From an uncultured Gammaproteobacteria bacterium (GTDB lineage Bacteria; Pseudomonadota; Gammaproteobacteria; Pseudomonadales; Pseudohongiellaceae), in contig CAJXPR010000037.1 in assembly GCA_913058135.1 (NCBI GenBank), forward strand, positions 1-32,122: DNA of 32,122 nt, in the 5' to 3' direction. This document shows positions 8,531 to 16,477 of the stretch, piece by piece. The notes beneath the pieces were generated by a model. It searched no databases. It was not told the DNA's origin and was given only the letters and a program-made list of their open reading frames with translations. Each line of letters opens with the position of its first letter. Position 1 is the stretch's first letter. A program made the translations under genes and the position numbers.

Positions 8531-8545
8531 CGCCGGAGCCCGGCG
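8531..8545 (-). terminator. Weak hairpin between cysD and ilvD
   Basis: A perfect 6-bp stem CGCCGG/CCGGCG with a 3-base loop sits 27 bp after the cysD stop, with a smaller CCCT-GAA-AGGG hairpin (8551-8561) before it. No T-run follows on the - strand, so it would be at best a weak or Rho-assisted terminator. Confidence 0.3.
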
Positions 8546-8571
8546 CTCACCCTGAAAGGGACGGCGACCGG

Positions 8572-9492
8572 CTAAAAATAACCTTCGCGCTTCTTCTTCT
8601 CCATCGACGCTACCTGGTCTTTATCCAGTGTGCGGCCCTGGCGCTCGCTGGACTTGTCCAGCAGCAGTTCCTGGATAATATCCTGAACGGTCCGAGCATG
8701 GCTGAGCACGGCACCGGTCTGCGGATAACATCCCAGGGTACGAAACCGGATGTGACGAATGGCAACGGAGTCACGCTCGGCAGCATCAAGATAGGTCAAC
8801 ATGCGCTCATCATCGAGCGCAAATATCTGACCGCTGTCACTGGCCACCCAGCTCTTTCTTGGCGCAGAAAAATACAGGTCGACCAGATCGATCTTCTCCA
8901 ACATGATGTATTGCCAGACATCGAGCTCCGTCCAGTTGGACAATGGGAAAACGCGGACGCTCTCATCCCGGCCGATTCTGGTATTGTAGATGTTCCACAA
9001 CTCAGGGCGCTGATTTTTGGGATCCCAGACCTGATTTTTGCCCCTCACCGAAAACACGCGCTCCTTCGCCCTTGACTTCTCTTCGTCCCGGCGAGCGCCA
9101 CCGAGAGCGGCATCAAAACCATATCGGGCCAAGGCCTGTTTAAGAGCAACGGTTTTCATCTGATCGTTATAATGCACAGAGCCCGACTCGACGGGATGCA
9201 CACCGGCGGCCAGTGCCTCGGTGTTGGTATGTACGATCATCTTCAAACCATACCTGTCTGCCAGCGCATCCCGGAAGCGCGCCATTTCGGCAAATTCCCA
9301 GGTCGTGTCAATGTGCAGCAGCGACAGCGGTACAGAGCCCGGGTAAAGTGCCTTGCGAGCCAGATGCAACATCACCGTGGAGTCCTTGCCAATTGAATAA
9401 AACATGCAAGGATTGTCAAAGCTGGCTACAACTTCGCGAATGATATGGATGGATTCGGCTTCCAGCGTGCGCAGATGGGTAAGATTGAACAT
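8572..9492 (-). CDS. cysD: Sulfate adenylyltransferase subunit 2 CysD
   Basis: Catalytic subunit of ATP sulfurylase: with the GTPase CysN it makes adenosine 5'-phosphosulfate from sulfate and ATP, the first step of sulfate assimilation. 306 aa from ATG at 9492 (AGGAGA upstream), close to the 302 aa of E. coli; an upstream in-frame start adding 25 residues is rejected. Seen: the PP-loop [17 protein letters not shown] near residue 33, [39 protein letters not shown], and [15 protein letters not shown], all as in typical CysD; the C-terminus ends in KKKREGYF as usual. The frame is intact. Odd: cysN, nearly always directly downstream, is absent; the next gene on this strand is ilvD, 185 bp away. 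Confidence 0.96.
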   Translation of the reverse strand: MFNLTHLRTLEAESIHIIREVVASFDNPCMFYSIGKDSTVMLHLARKALYPGSVPLSLLHIDTTWEFAEMARFRDALADRYGLKMIVHTNTEALAAGVHPVESGSVHYNDQMKTVALKQALARYGFDAALGGARRDEEKSRAKERVFSVRGKNQVWDPKNQRPELWNIYNTRIGRDESVRVFPLSNWTELDVWQYIMLEKIDLVDLYFSAPRKSWVASDSGQIFALDDERMLTYLDAAERDSVAIRHIRFRTLGCYPQTGAVLSHARTVQDIIQELLLDKSSERQGRTLDKDQVASMEKKKREGYF

Positions 9493-9846
9493 GCCTGTCT
9501 CCTGTGATGAGTTCCTGCGGTTGGCCACGGCGCCTGACCACACACCAGACCAGCCACGGACCAGCACCTGCTCAGCGAGGAGCGGTGGCCAGCACCCGGC
9601 AATCTTCAGTCACAAATCATCTTCTGTAAAATAGATATTAGCGCCCTATTCGTTCTATTTTTAAGCACAACCATCGTGCACGAGCCAAGCCTCTGCCTGC
9701 CTGGTCTCGACCGACCAACGACTTAAGCTTGACCTTTCGTTTATATGTATCAGATTATACCAACTGATCTGCTGGTCTGGCGTTACGGCGGCGCACACTC
9801 TTTAACCAATCCTCTGGTTCTGCCCCAGGCAGCGAGACTGACACTC
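9493..9846. promoter_or_regulatory. 354-bp divergent intergenic region (cysD / trypsin)
   Basis: No gene seen. Two things stand out. First, an inverted repeat AAAATAGA (9628-9635) and TCTATTTT (9654-9661), 18 bp apart, about 140 bp upstream of cysD and a possible regulator site. Second, a candidate + strand promoter: TTGACC at 9729-9734 and GATTAT at 9753-9758 (18-bp spacing), which would give a leader of about 80 nt before the protease start. This promoter lies across an in-frame upstream start codon at 9745 and argues against using it. Confidence 0.4.
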
Positions 9847-11010
9847 ATGAAAAACGTTTATCTGGCCACTGGCTTGTTTTGCGCAACTTTGCTTTCGCTC
9901 CCTGCATATTCACAACAACAGACTCGCATCATCAATGGCAAGCCCGCATCCACGGCAACCTACCCCTGGATGGCCAGTATTTTCATTCTGGGTGGCAAGG
10001 ACAGTGACAACGGCGGCGGTTGCGGTGGCAGCCTGATCGCTCCAAATTGGGTACTGACCGCGGCACACTGTTTCCTCAACGAGGCAGGTGATGCGATCGC
10101 CGACGACCCGGCCTCTCTGACCACGGTCACACTGAATACCGACAATATCGTTGACCTGGCATCCGGTGCAATCGAGCGCAGCGCCAGCCGGGTGCTGATT
10201 CACCCCAGCTATCAGCCCGATCCTGAGACCAGTGCCAACTCCAATGACTACGACATTGCGCTGGTTGAACTGTCATCAGCGGTCAGCGTAGCGCCGATCA
10301 GACTCTATAACGGCGCGTTGCCTGCTCACCTGCCGACACTGGTTGCCGGCTGGGGTGCAACTGTCGGAGATGGCACACAGGCGTCCGACGCCTTGCTTCA
10401 GACTCAGCTGCTGAGCACAACAACTGAGATATGCGCTGCGGCTCATGAAGGCCTGATTACATCGAACATGTTCTGCGCCGGCAGTTATACCGAGTCCGAT
10501 ACGTCGGACACTTGCCAGGGCGACAGCGGTGGCCCATTGTTCGTCAACCTTGAGCAGGGCGCCATGCAGATCGGTATTACCAGTTTCGGCGGCAGCGAGA
10601 CCGCCAATTGTGGCACACCAGGGTCACCGGGCGTCTATGCCAGCATCGCCGAGCTCTACAGCTTCATCAGCGATAACGCCTCCGGCATCACAACCGTAAA
10701 CTCTCTTTCTGATATCCGCGCATTACGCAATGCGTTTGATGGTGCAACCGATATCGTCACCATACCCAAGGTGTATGTCGACAGCCAGAATTACTCCGTC
10801 ACCCTTAAGCACACCGGCGACCTGAATTTTTTCCTGGCTACCGCCGAAGAGAATGCTACTGATGACCCGGATGCCATCCCTTCATTCTTTGATGGCGCCA
10901 ATAACAAATTGATATTGCCGCAGGTAAAGGTAGGGCTGGAAACCTTCAACGTCACCCTGCGACATCTGGGCGACTTCAAATTTACGGTGGAGACTGCGAA
11001 CCCGATCTGA
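9847..11010 (+). CDS. Secreted trypsin-like serine protease (S1) with duplicated C-terminal module
   Basis: 387 aa from ATG at 9847 (MKNVYLATG), chosen because it opens directly into a signal peptide (cleavage near AYSQQ). An S1 peptidase: zymogen-type junction R27-IING; catalytic His74 (LTAAHC), Asp136 (NDYDIALVEL) and Ser227 (CQGDSGGPL). Asp221, six residues before the Ser, corresponds to trypsin Asp189, so cleavage after Lys/Arg is predicted. Cysteines pair as in trypsins (CGG...AAHC, ICA...MFC, DTC...ANC). After the protease domain (to about 275) there are two copies of a beta-rich motif, at 307-334 and 357-384, each with a V.V....Y/F.VTL.H.GD..F pattern. Similar tails occur on other exported gammaproteobacterial proteins as I recall, but I cannot name a domain. 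It stands alone between cysD and the oxidase operon. Confidence 0.9.
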   Translation: MKNVYLATGLFCATLLSLPAYSQQQTRIINGKPASTATYPWMASIFILGGKDSDNGGGCGGSLIAPNWVLTAAHCFLNEAGDAIADDPASLTTVTLNTDNIVDLASGAIERSASRVLIHPSYQPDPETSANSNDYDIALVELSSAVSVAPIRLYNGALPAHLPTLVAGWGATVGDGTQASDALLQTQLLSTTTEICAAAHEGLITSNMFCAGSYTESDTSDTCQGDSGGPLFVNLEQGAMQIGITSFGGSETANCGTPGSPGVYASIAELYSFISDNASGITTVNSLSDIRALRNAFDGATDIVTIPKVYVDSQNYSVTLKHTGDLNFFLATAEENATDDPDAIPSFFDGANNKLILPQVKVGLETFNVTLRHLGDFKFTVETANPI

Positions 11011-11100
11011 CTCAGTTCTTACAGCCCGCCGACCCACGCATTAGACATTCGTAAATACAGACGGTATCTTGTTAGCGTAGACATACACCGGACAGCCACC

Positions 11101-11121
11101 GGCAATCAATAGTCGATTGCC
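11101..11121 (+). promoter_or_regulatory. Hairpin just upstream of the oxidase operon
   Basis: A perfect 7-bp inverted repeat GGCAATC (11101-11107) and GATTGCC (11115-11121) with a 7-base loop ends 12 bp before the first start codon of the oxidase operon; the presumed ribosome site (GGCAGGG, 11124-11130) follows immediately. It could be an operator, or an mRNA hairpin affecting translation of subunit II. The remainder of 11011-11133 shows no convincing promoter to my eye. Confidence 0.35.
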
Positions 11122-11133
11122 ACGGCAGGGATA

Positions 11134-12195
11134 GTGCCAGTGATGCGACAGAAAAACCGGAATTCGGCCTCTTTCATTTCCACAGCCCGCCGGGCCTGGC
11201 CCGATGGCTGCGCGCTGACAGCGTGCTGCCTGTGGTCGGGCGTCACGGAAGCCCAGCGGAGTGCCAGCCAGTCCGCCCTGCAACCGGCAAGCACCCAGGC
11301 ACAAGGCATTGAGCTGCTGTGGTGGATCATGCTGTGGAGCGGCGTGGTCATTTTCCTGGCTGTCATGGCCCTGCTGATCTGGGCGCTGTGGAGCGGTCGA
11401 CAACGAGAATCCCCGCTTAGCCTGACCGCCAGCAAAAACCTTGTCCTCACTGCGGGCGTGGCCATTCCGGCCCTGACCCTGGTCATCCTCGTGGGCGGCA
11501 GCCTGTTTTTGGGTCGCAGCGTTGCGTCGGCTCCGCCTCCCGATGCCATGCAGGTTCGAATTACCGGCTGGATGTGGTGGTGGGAAATCGAATATCTCGA
11601 CAGCGCCGGCAACATCACTGCCACCACCGCCAATGAAATGCATGTGCCCGTGGGCAGACCGGTGGCGGTAGAGCTGGCCTCCGGCGATGTCATTCACAGT
11701 TTTTGGGTACCACAACTGCAGGGCAAAACCGACATGGTGCCCGGCAAGGTCAACAGCAGCTGGTTTGTAGCCACCGAAGCGGGCGAATACCGGGGGCAGT
11801 GCGCAGAATTTTGCGGTCTGCAGCACGCCCTGATGGCGTTTGTCGTGGTCGCGCGACCCGAAGCCGAATTCGATGCATGGCTGGCACACCAGGCTGAGCC
11901 TGCCGCTGCCCCGGTAACTGCCGCCACGCAGCAAGGCCGTGATGTTTTTGAGCAATCCTGTGGGCATTGTCACCGCGTGCGTGGCACCGATGCCACTGGC
12001 AATATTGGCCCGGACTTAACGCATATAGCGTCGCGACGCACACTTGCGGCGGCTACGTTGGTCAACAACCGGGGGCATCTGGCGGGCTGGATCGGTGATC
12101 CTCAGCGTATCAAACCCGGCAATGCCATGCCCCGCTCGCTGCTCACCCCACAGGAATTGCATAATTTGCTGACATACCTCGAAACACTGGAGTAA
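11134..12195 (+). CDS. ctaC: Cytochrome c oxidase subunit II with fused cytochrome c (caa3 type)
   Basis: Receives electrons and passes them through the CuA centre to subunit I. 353 aa from GTG 11134; GTG 11140 or ATG 11143 are equally possible starts. Seen: two membrane helices (about 62-86 and 103-127), the aromatic electron-entry patch GWMWWWEIEY, and the CuA ligands His188 (IHSFWVP), Cys223, Glu225, Cys227, His231, Met234 in GQCAEFCGLQHALM. A cytochrome c domain is fused at about 265-353, with haem site CGHCH (276-280) and axial Met332 (GNAMPR). The fused domain means electrons can be accepted without a soluble cytochrome c, as in caa3 oxidases and CoxM-type subunits. First gene of the operon, 59 bp before subunit I. 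Its c domain resembles those encoded at the operon end. Confidence 0.94.
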   Translation: MPVMRQKNRNSASFISTARRAWPDGCALTACCLWSGVTEAQRSASQSALQPASTQAQGIELLWWIMLWSGVVIFLAVMALLIWALWSGRQRESPLSLTASKNLVLTAGVAIPALTLVILVGGSLFLGRSVASAPPPDAMQVRITGWMWWWEIEYLDSAGNITATTANEMHVPVGRPVAVELASGDVIHSFWVPQLQGKTDMVPGKVNSSWFVATEAGEYRGQCAEFCGLQHALMAFVVVARPEAEFDAWLAHQAEPAAAPVTAATQQGRDVFEQSCGHCHRVRGTDATGNIGPDLTHIASRRTLAAATLVNNRGHLAGWIGDPQRIKPGNAMPRSLLTPQELHNLLTYLETLE

Positions 12196-12254
12196 GTAGC
12201 ACACCGGCAAGAGACGCGCTGGAAAGATACGACCGTTAACAGGGAGAGTTCGCG

Positions 12255-14159
12255 TTGAAGACGCAAGCAATATATGACCAGAACCCCGAGGCAACGGATC
12301 TGCTTTCGCGGACCTGGCGCTCCCCGCCGGGGTTCTTCGGCTGGTTCACCCATGTGAATCAATCCCGGATCGGTTACCGCTTTATTGTCACCTCAGTCAT
12401 ATTTTTTGCGCTCGCCGGTGTACTGGCGCTCGTCATGCGCCTGCAACTGATAAGCCCGGAGAATACGCTCCTGGGTGCGGACTTTTACAATCAGCTGTTT
12501 ACCATGCACGGCACAACAATGATGTTCTTCTTTGCCGTGCCTGCGATGGAAGGGCTGGGCATTTATCTGGTGCCGCTCATGATAGGCACACGAGACATGA
12601 GCTTTCCCCGGCTGAATGCGTTTGGCTATTACGTCTACCTGATAGCCGGCATCTCTCTTTACGTTGCGCTGTTTATGGGCATGGCCCCCGCAGCGGGCTG
12701 GTTCAGCTATGTGCCGCTGGCGAATATCGCCTTTTCCCCCGGCAAAGGCATGGACCTGTGGACCACCATGATCACCTTCATCGAGATCTCCGCGCTGGCA
12801 GCTGCCGTGGAGCTGATCGTGACCATACTCAAACAGCGGGCACCCGGCATGACGCTGAACCGCATGCCGCTGTTTGTCTGGTCCATTCTGGTCATGTCGT
12901 TCATGATCCTGTTTGCCATGCCCACGGTGATGGCTGGCAGCGTGCTGCTCGCCCTCGATCGGGCATTCGACATGCAATTTTTTGTCGCGGCGGGCGGCGG
13001 CGACGCGCTGCTTTGGCAACACCTGTTCTGGTTCTTCGGTCACCCTGAGGTCTATATCATCATGGTACCGGCACTGGGCATCGTGTCGACGGTCATCACC
13101 ACGTTCACGCAAAAGCCGGTGTTTGGTTATACCGCACTGGTACTGTCACTGGTCGCCACCGGCTTTGTTTCGTTTGGTCTGTGGGTGCATCACATGTTCA
13201 CAACCGGACTGCCGCACCTGGGGCTGAGCTTTTTCACGGCCGCCAGCGCCATGATCGCTATCCCAAGCGGCATTCAGATCTTCTGCTGGATTGCCTCCCT
13301 GTGGGGGGCCCGCATCCGTTTTGCTACGCCCATGCTGTTTGTTCTGGGATTTTTTGCCATCTTTGTTATAGGCGGGCTCACCGGTGTCATGGTCGCCTCC
13401 ATTCCATTCGACAGCCAGGTGCACGACAGCTATTTTGTGGTCGCGCATTTCCATTATGTACTGATCGGCGGTGCGGTTTTCCCTTTCTTTGCCGGGCTGT
13501 ACTACTGGTATCCCAAAATGACCGGCCGCCTCATGTCCGAGCGTCTGGGAAGATGGAGCTTCGCCCTGATCTTTGCAGGGACAAACCTGACTTTCTTCCC
13601 CATGCATCAATTGGGTCTGCAAGGCATGCCCCGGCGAGTCTACACCTACCTGAGCGACATGGGATGGGGAGAACTGAATTTCGCGATTACCATTGCTGCC
13701 TTCATCCTTGCCATCGGATTTCTGTTGACGCTGATTAACGCAGTAGTCAGTCGTACGCGCGGCGTGGCGGCTGGCAATAACCCGTGGCAGGCAGAAACAC
13801 TGGAGTGGGCAACCACGTCCCCACCGCAAAACTATAATTTCCGCCACCTGCCCATCGTCCACAGCAGAACACCGCTTTGGGACGAGCCAGACAGCTCACA
13901 TCGGCAGGTTGTAGCCGGTTTGCGCGCCGATCGCCGGGAATTGCTGATCACTACATTGCTGGAAGCCAAGCCGCAGAGCGTGCTGATCATGCCCCACCCC
14001 AGCGTCTGGCCGTTTTTACTGGCGCTGGCGGTGGGCTTCGGCTTCCTGGGATTCATGTTCCAGCCGCTACTGTTTGTCGCTGGTTTCGCGTTGAGTTTTT
14101 TCATGATCGTCGGCTGGTTGTGGCCCCGGAAGCCATGGCTGGACACCGGCGAGACATAA
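12255..14159 (+). CDS. ctaD: Haem-copper oxidase subunit I, A1-like with altered proton channels
   Basis: Catalytic subunit that reduces O2 to water at the haem a3-CuB site. 634 aa. Starts at TTG 12255, supported by AGGGAGAG at 12241-12248. All metal ligands are present: His85 (FTMHGTTMMF), His263 with cross-link partner Tyr267 (GHPEVYI), His312/His313 (VHHMF), and VHDSYFVVAHFHYVL. Glu265 defines the A1-type D channel. Aligning with Paracoccus subunit I (constant offset of 13 from His276 to Lys354): Lys354 is Gln341 (IPSGIQIFCW) and Thr351 is Ser338, while Ser291 is kept (Ser278). In the D channel Asp124 and Asn131 are kept (Asp114, Asn121), but Asn113 is Ile103 and Asn199 is Glu186. The C-terminal 100 residues add an HLPIVHSRTPLW linker and two extra helices, as in several caa3/CoxN-type subunits. 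Paracoccus residues are quoted from memory. Confidence 0.95.
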   Translation: MKTQAIYDQNPEATDLLSRTWRSPPGFFGWFTHVNQSRIGYRFIVTSVIFFALAGVLALVMRLQLISPENTLLGADFYNQLFTMHGTTMMFFFAVPAMEGLGIYLVPLMIGTRDMSFPRLNAFGYYVYLIAGISLYVALFMGMAPAAGWFSYVPLANIAFSPGKGMDLWTTMITFIEISALAAAVELIVTILKQRAPGMTLNRMPLFVWSILVMSFMILFAMPTVMAGSVLLALDRAFDMQFFVAAGGGDALLWQHLFWFFGHPEVYIIMVPALGIVSTVITTFTQKPVFGYTALVLSLVATGFVSFGLWVHHMFTTGLPHLGLSFFTAASAMIAIPSGIQIFCWIASLWGARIRFATPMLFVLGFFAIFVIGGLTGVMVASIPFDSQVHDSYFVVAHFHYVLIGGAVFPFFAGLYYWYPKMTGRLMSERLGRWSFALIFAGTNLTFFPMHQLGLQGMPRRVYTYLSDMGWGELNFAITIAAFILAIGFLLTLINAVVSRTRGVAAGNNPWQAETLEWATTSPPQNYNFRHLPIVHSRTPLWDEPDSSHRQVVAGLRADRRELLITTLLEAKPQSVLIMPHPSVWPFLLALAVGFGFLGFMFQPLLFVAGFALSFFMIVGWLWPRKPWLDTGET

Positions 14160-14170
14160 TGGAGGCGATG

Positions 14171-14794
14171 ATGTGCCCAGCTGAAACGACCCGTCTGAAC
14201 TTCGCTGTTGACGCGACCCATTTCAGTCGCTTTCACAGTGGCAGTGATGCGCCAATATGGTGGGGCATCATCGGCCTGATACTGATTGAAATGAGTGTTG
14301 TGGCAGCATTTGTCATCAGCTATTTTTACCTGGTAATGATCAATCCGTCCTGGCCACCCATCGGGCACCCTGCGTCTGAGCTGCTGTGGCCAACGGCCTC
14401 TGTCGTTATTCTGCTGATGAGCTGCGTCACCATGTACCTGGCGAGCAAGGCCATCAATCGCGATCGCATCACCGCCTTTGTTACCCACACATCTATCTCT
14501 GTGGTGCTGGCCTGCGCAGTGCTGGTCATTCGCTGGCAGCAGTTCCAGACCTTCGATTTCCGCTGGGATGAACACGTTTACGGATCTCTGGTGTGGACCA
14601 TCTCCGGTTTTCATTTTCTGCATGTGGTGTCGGCAGCGATCGGCACAGCCGTGGTGGCCACTCTTGGCGCCCTGAAATTTTTTAACAGCAAACAGCGCAT
14701 CGCGATCGTGGTAGATACGATGTACTGGAATTTTGTTGGCCTGGCATGGATCCCGTTTTACCTGGTTCTTTACATAGTGCCACGTCTAACGTGA
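14171..14794 (+). CDS. ctaE: Cytochrome c oxidase subunit III
   Basis: 207 aa membrane subunit that binds no metal but stabilises subunit I and its proton uptake. Chosen start ATG 14171 (MCPAETTRLNF), because GGAGG at 14161-14165 is spaced correctly for it; ATGs at 14159 and 14168 are in frame but poorly placed. Five probable helices; seen: GIIGLILIEMSVVAAFVISY for the first helix, FHFLHVVSAAIGT with the HxxH-type helix typical of subunit III, and YWNFVGLAWIPFYLVLYI at the end, the usual WxFV...W closing helix. The short form without the first two helices of the mitochondrial protein is normal here because subunit I carries two additional C-terminal helices. Starts 11 bp after subunit I. Confidence 0.9.
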   Translation: MCPAETTRLNFAVDATHFSRFHSGSDAPIWWGIIGLILIEMSVVAAFVISYFYLVMINPSWPPIGHPASELLWPTASVVILLMSCVTMYLASKAINRDRITAFVTHTSISVVLACAVLVIRWQQFQTFDFRWDEHVYGSLVWTISGFHFLHVVSAAIGTAVVATLGALKFFNSKQRIAIVVDTMYWNFVGLAWIPFYLVLYIVPRLT

Positions 14795-14811
14795 TAGAGG
14801 AGGGTAGGCAC

Positions 14812-15177
14812 ATGCAAAAGCACTCCCGGCAGATCAGCGACCGGCGCCTTTGGCTGAGCGCGTTTGCGCCCGCGCTCGCCTGGGCATTGCACGTGTCTGG
14901 CAGCTACGCCTTTGTGGAACTGTACTGCGGGCAACTTGCATTCATGGGGAGCGCCGCAGCGCTGTGGATCCTGTTTTCGTTCACAGCGCTGATGTTGCTG
15001 CTCGCCATTGTCGGTTGCGTGCAGTGTTACCGTAACCGTGATGTCATCAGTCATGACCAAACCGGGCACCGACGCGGTCTGTTTGTTGCCACCTCCGGTT
15101 TGCTACTGGGGATATTCATGGTGGCCTCTATACTGATGCAGACCTTCCCGCTCATGGTGTTGCCGCCATGTATATAG
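14812..15177 (+). CDS. Small membrane protein of the caa3 oxidase operon
   Basis: 121 aa from ATG 14812 (GAGGAGGG at 14797-14804). Three predicted helices at about 15-33, 44-64 and 85-108. No recognised domain; features are a polar first half containing ALHVSGSYAFVELYCGQ and a charged loop YRNRDVISHDQTGHRR. Its place between subunit III and CtaG, with a 10-bp overlap into ctaG, suggests a structural fourth subunit or an assembly helper. Comparable small hydrophobic proteins occur next to ctaG in other proteobacterial oxidase operons of the coxMNOP kind, but I am not sure of homology. Not a haem or copper protein on what can be seen (only three Cys, no His-rich motif). Confidence 0.75.
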   Translation: MQKHSRQISDRRLWLSAFAPALAWALHVSGSYAFVELYCGQLAFMGSAAALWILFSFTALMLLLAIVGCVQCYRNRDVISHDQTGHRRGLFVATSGLLLGIFMVASILMQTFPLMVLPPCI

Positions 15178-16103
15178 CAGCGTGGCTCAGGGCAGGCGCA
15201 GCGTCAGGTGTGCTGTTCACGGCAACCCGGGCTTCTGCCCATACGGTCGGTGACAGGGCGGATTTTAATCCCTGGATCCCCGACGTGCTGACAACGCTAC
15301 TGCTACTGGCAACAGCACTGATCTACTGGCGTGGTCAGCGCGCTGGTAGAGCGCGGACCAGCCAGAAGACCAGACAGCAATACTGGTTCTGGTGTGGCTG
15401 GATGCTGCTGACAGTGGCCCTGGCACCGCCGATCGACCCCATGGGCAATGCGCTGTTCTCGGTACATATGATTCAGCATGAACTGATGATGCTCGGTGCA
15501 GCCCCTCTGCTGGTGGCAAGCCGACCCTCAGCCAGACTGTTACGCGGTTTGCCGCGCGCGGCCGCGCGTGCCGTCGGCGCCCTGCTAAGAGTGACTGGCG
15601 GTTCACACTGGCTCGCCTGGCTGAGCATGCCCCTTAATGCCTGGTTCATTCACGCCGCCGGCCTTTGGGCCTGGCATATCCCCTGGCTGTTCAATGCCGG
15701 ACTGCGCAATGACCTGGTGCACACCGCGCAACACATCAGCTTTCTGTTTATCGCGCTGGTATTCTGGTTCGCGCTGCTGAAACCCAGTCCCACCAGTCCG
15801 GTGGCCAATGTCATCTATCTGTTTACCACAGCATTGCACGCGTCCATGCTCGGCGCATTGCTGACATTCTCCCCGCAGCCCTGGTACTCACCTTACGAAG
15901 CGACCGCACCGCAATGGGGATTCACCGCACTGGAAGACCAGCAACTGGGAGGGTTGATCATGTGGATGCCTGCCGGTACCGTCTTTTTGGTCGCGGCCCT
16001 GGTGTGCCTGGCAAAAGTCCTGAGCACAGTCGACCCCGACCCAGCCGCCAGCTTGCAGACAGTGGACAGCCGAAACGCCCACGGGGAGCGCACACACTCA
16101 TGA
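15168..16103 (+). CDS. ctaG: Caa3-type oxidase assembly factor CtaG
   Basis: 311 aa polytopic membrane protein of the Caa3_CtaG family (unrelated to the Cox11 protein also called CtaG), needed in Bacillus for formation of active caa3 oxidase and thought to deliver copper. Seen: a signal-like N-terminus ending ASAHTVGD; about seven helices; conserved FSVHMIQHELMMLGAAPLLV, with the His-rich HMIQHELMM core; WLAWLSMPLNAWFIHAAGLWAWH; HTAQHISFLFIALVFW; and a final DQQLGGLIMWMPAG. The His pairs are the likely metal ligands. It overlaps the previous gene by 10 bp and its stop overlaps the ATG of the cytochrome c lipoprotein (ATGA), so all are translationally coupled. No ctaB, ctaA or cox11 gene is present in the window. 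Confidence 0.92.
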   Translation: MYIAAWLRAGAASGVLFTATRASAHTVGDRADFNPWIPDVLTTLLLLATALIYWRGQRAGRARTSQKTRQQYWFWCGWMLLTVALAPPIDPMGNALFSVHMIQHELMMLGAAPLLVASRPSARLLRGLPRAAARAVGALLRVTGGSHWLAWLSMPLNAWFIHAAGLWAWHIPWLFNAGLRNDLVHTAQHISFLFIALVFWFALLKPSPTSPVANVIYLFTTALHASMLGALLTFSPQPWYSPYEATAPQWGFTALEDQQLGGLIMWMPAGTVFLVAALVCLAKVLSTVDPDPAASLQTVDSRNAHGERTHS

Positions 16104-16477
16104 CAAGGCGCGTGACCCGGATGACCATGATTTTTTTCTTGCTGACAGGGCTGACGGCCGGCTGCGGGCCCGAGTCTGCCACCCATACACCTGCAGGCGA
16201 TATCGCTCGCGGCGAGCGCGCAATTGAGATCGCCGGCTGCGGCAGCTGCCATGCCATTCCGGGTATCGACAGCGCCAACGGTCGCGTCGGCCCGCCTCTG
16301 CATAATCTTGCGCGCCGCGCTTATCTTGCCGGTGTGCTACCCAATAATTTCACCAACCTGGTGCGTTGGATACAGCACCCGCGCGACATTTCGCCCGGCA
16401 CCGCGATGCCGGATACCGGGCTGGATCAACGGACCGCTGAGGACATAGCGGCGTATCTGTACCATATGGAACCGTGA
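16100..16477 (+). CDS. Monohaem cytochrome c lipoprotein
   Basis: 125 aa. N-terminal lipoprotein signal with lipobox LTAGC (Cys at about 26), so anchored on the outside of a membrane in the periplasm. One c-type haem site GCGSCH and a probable axial Met in GTAMPDTG. Start ATG 16100 overlaps the ctaG stop; GGGGAG is upstream. The domain is clearly related to the second domain of the next gene (CHAIPGI / CHVIPGI, VGPPL, RR.Y.AGVL, NLVRWI, MPD.G) and more distantly to the c domain of subunit II. Probably an electron donor to the oxidase. It is not a known named cytochrome. Confidence 0.88.
   Translation: MTRRVTRMTMIFFLLTGLTAGCGPESATHTPAGDIARGERAIEIAGCGSCHAIPGIDSANGRVGPPLHNLARRAYLAGVLPNNFTNLVRWIQHPRDISPGTAMPDTGLDQRTAEDIAAYLYHMEP

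Noticed and set aside
9745-9846. Upstream in-frame start for the trypsin at 9745
   Set aside because: It would put about 34 non-signal residues before a good signal peptide and overlaps the probable promoter.
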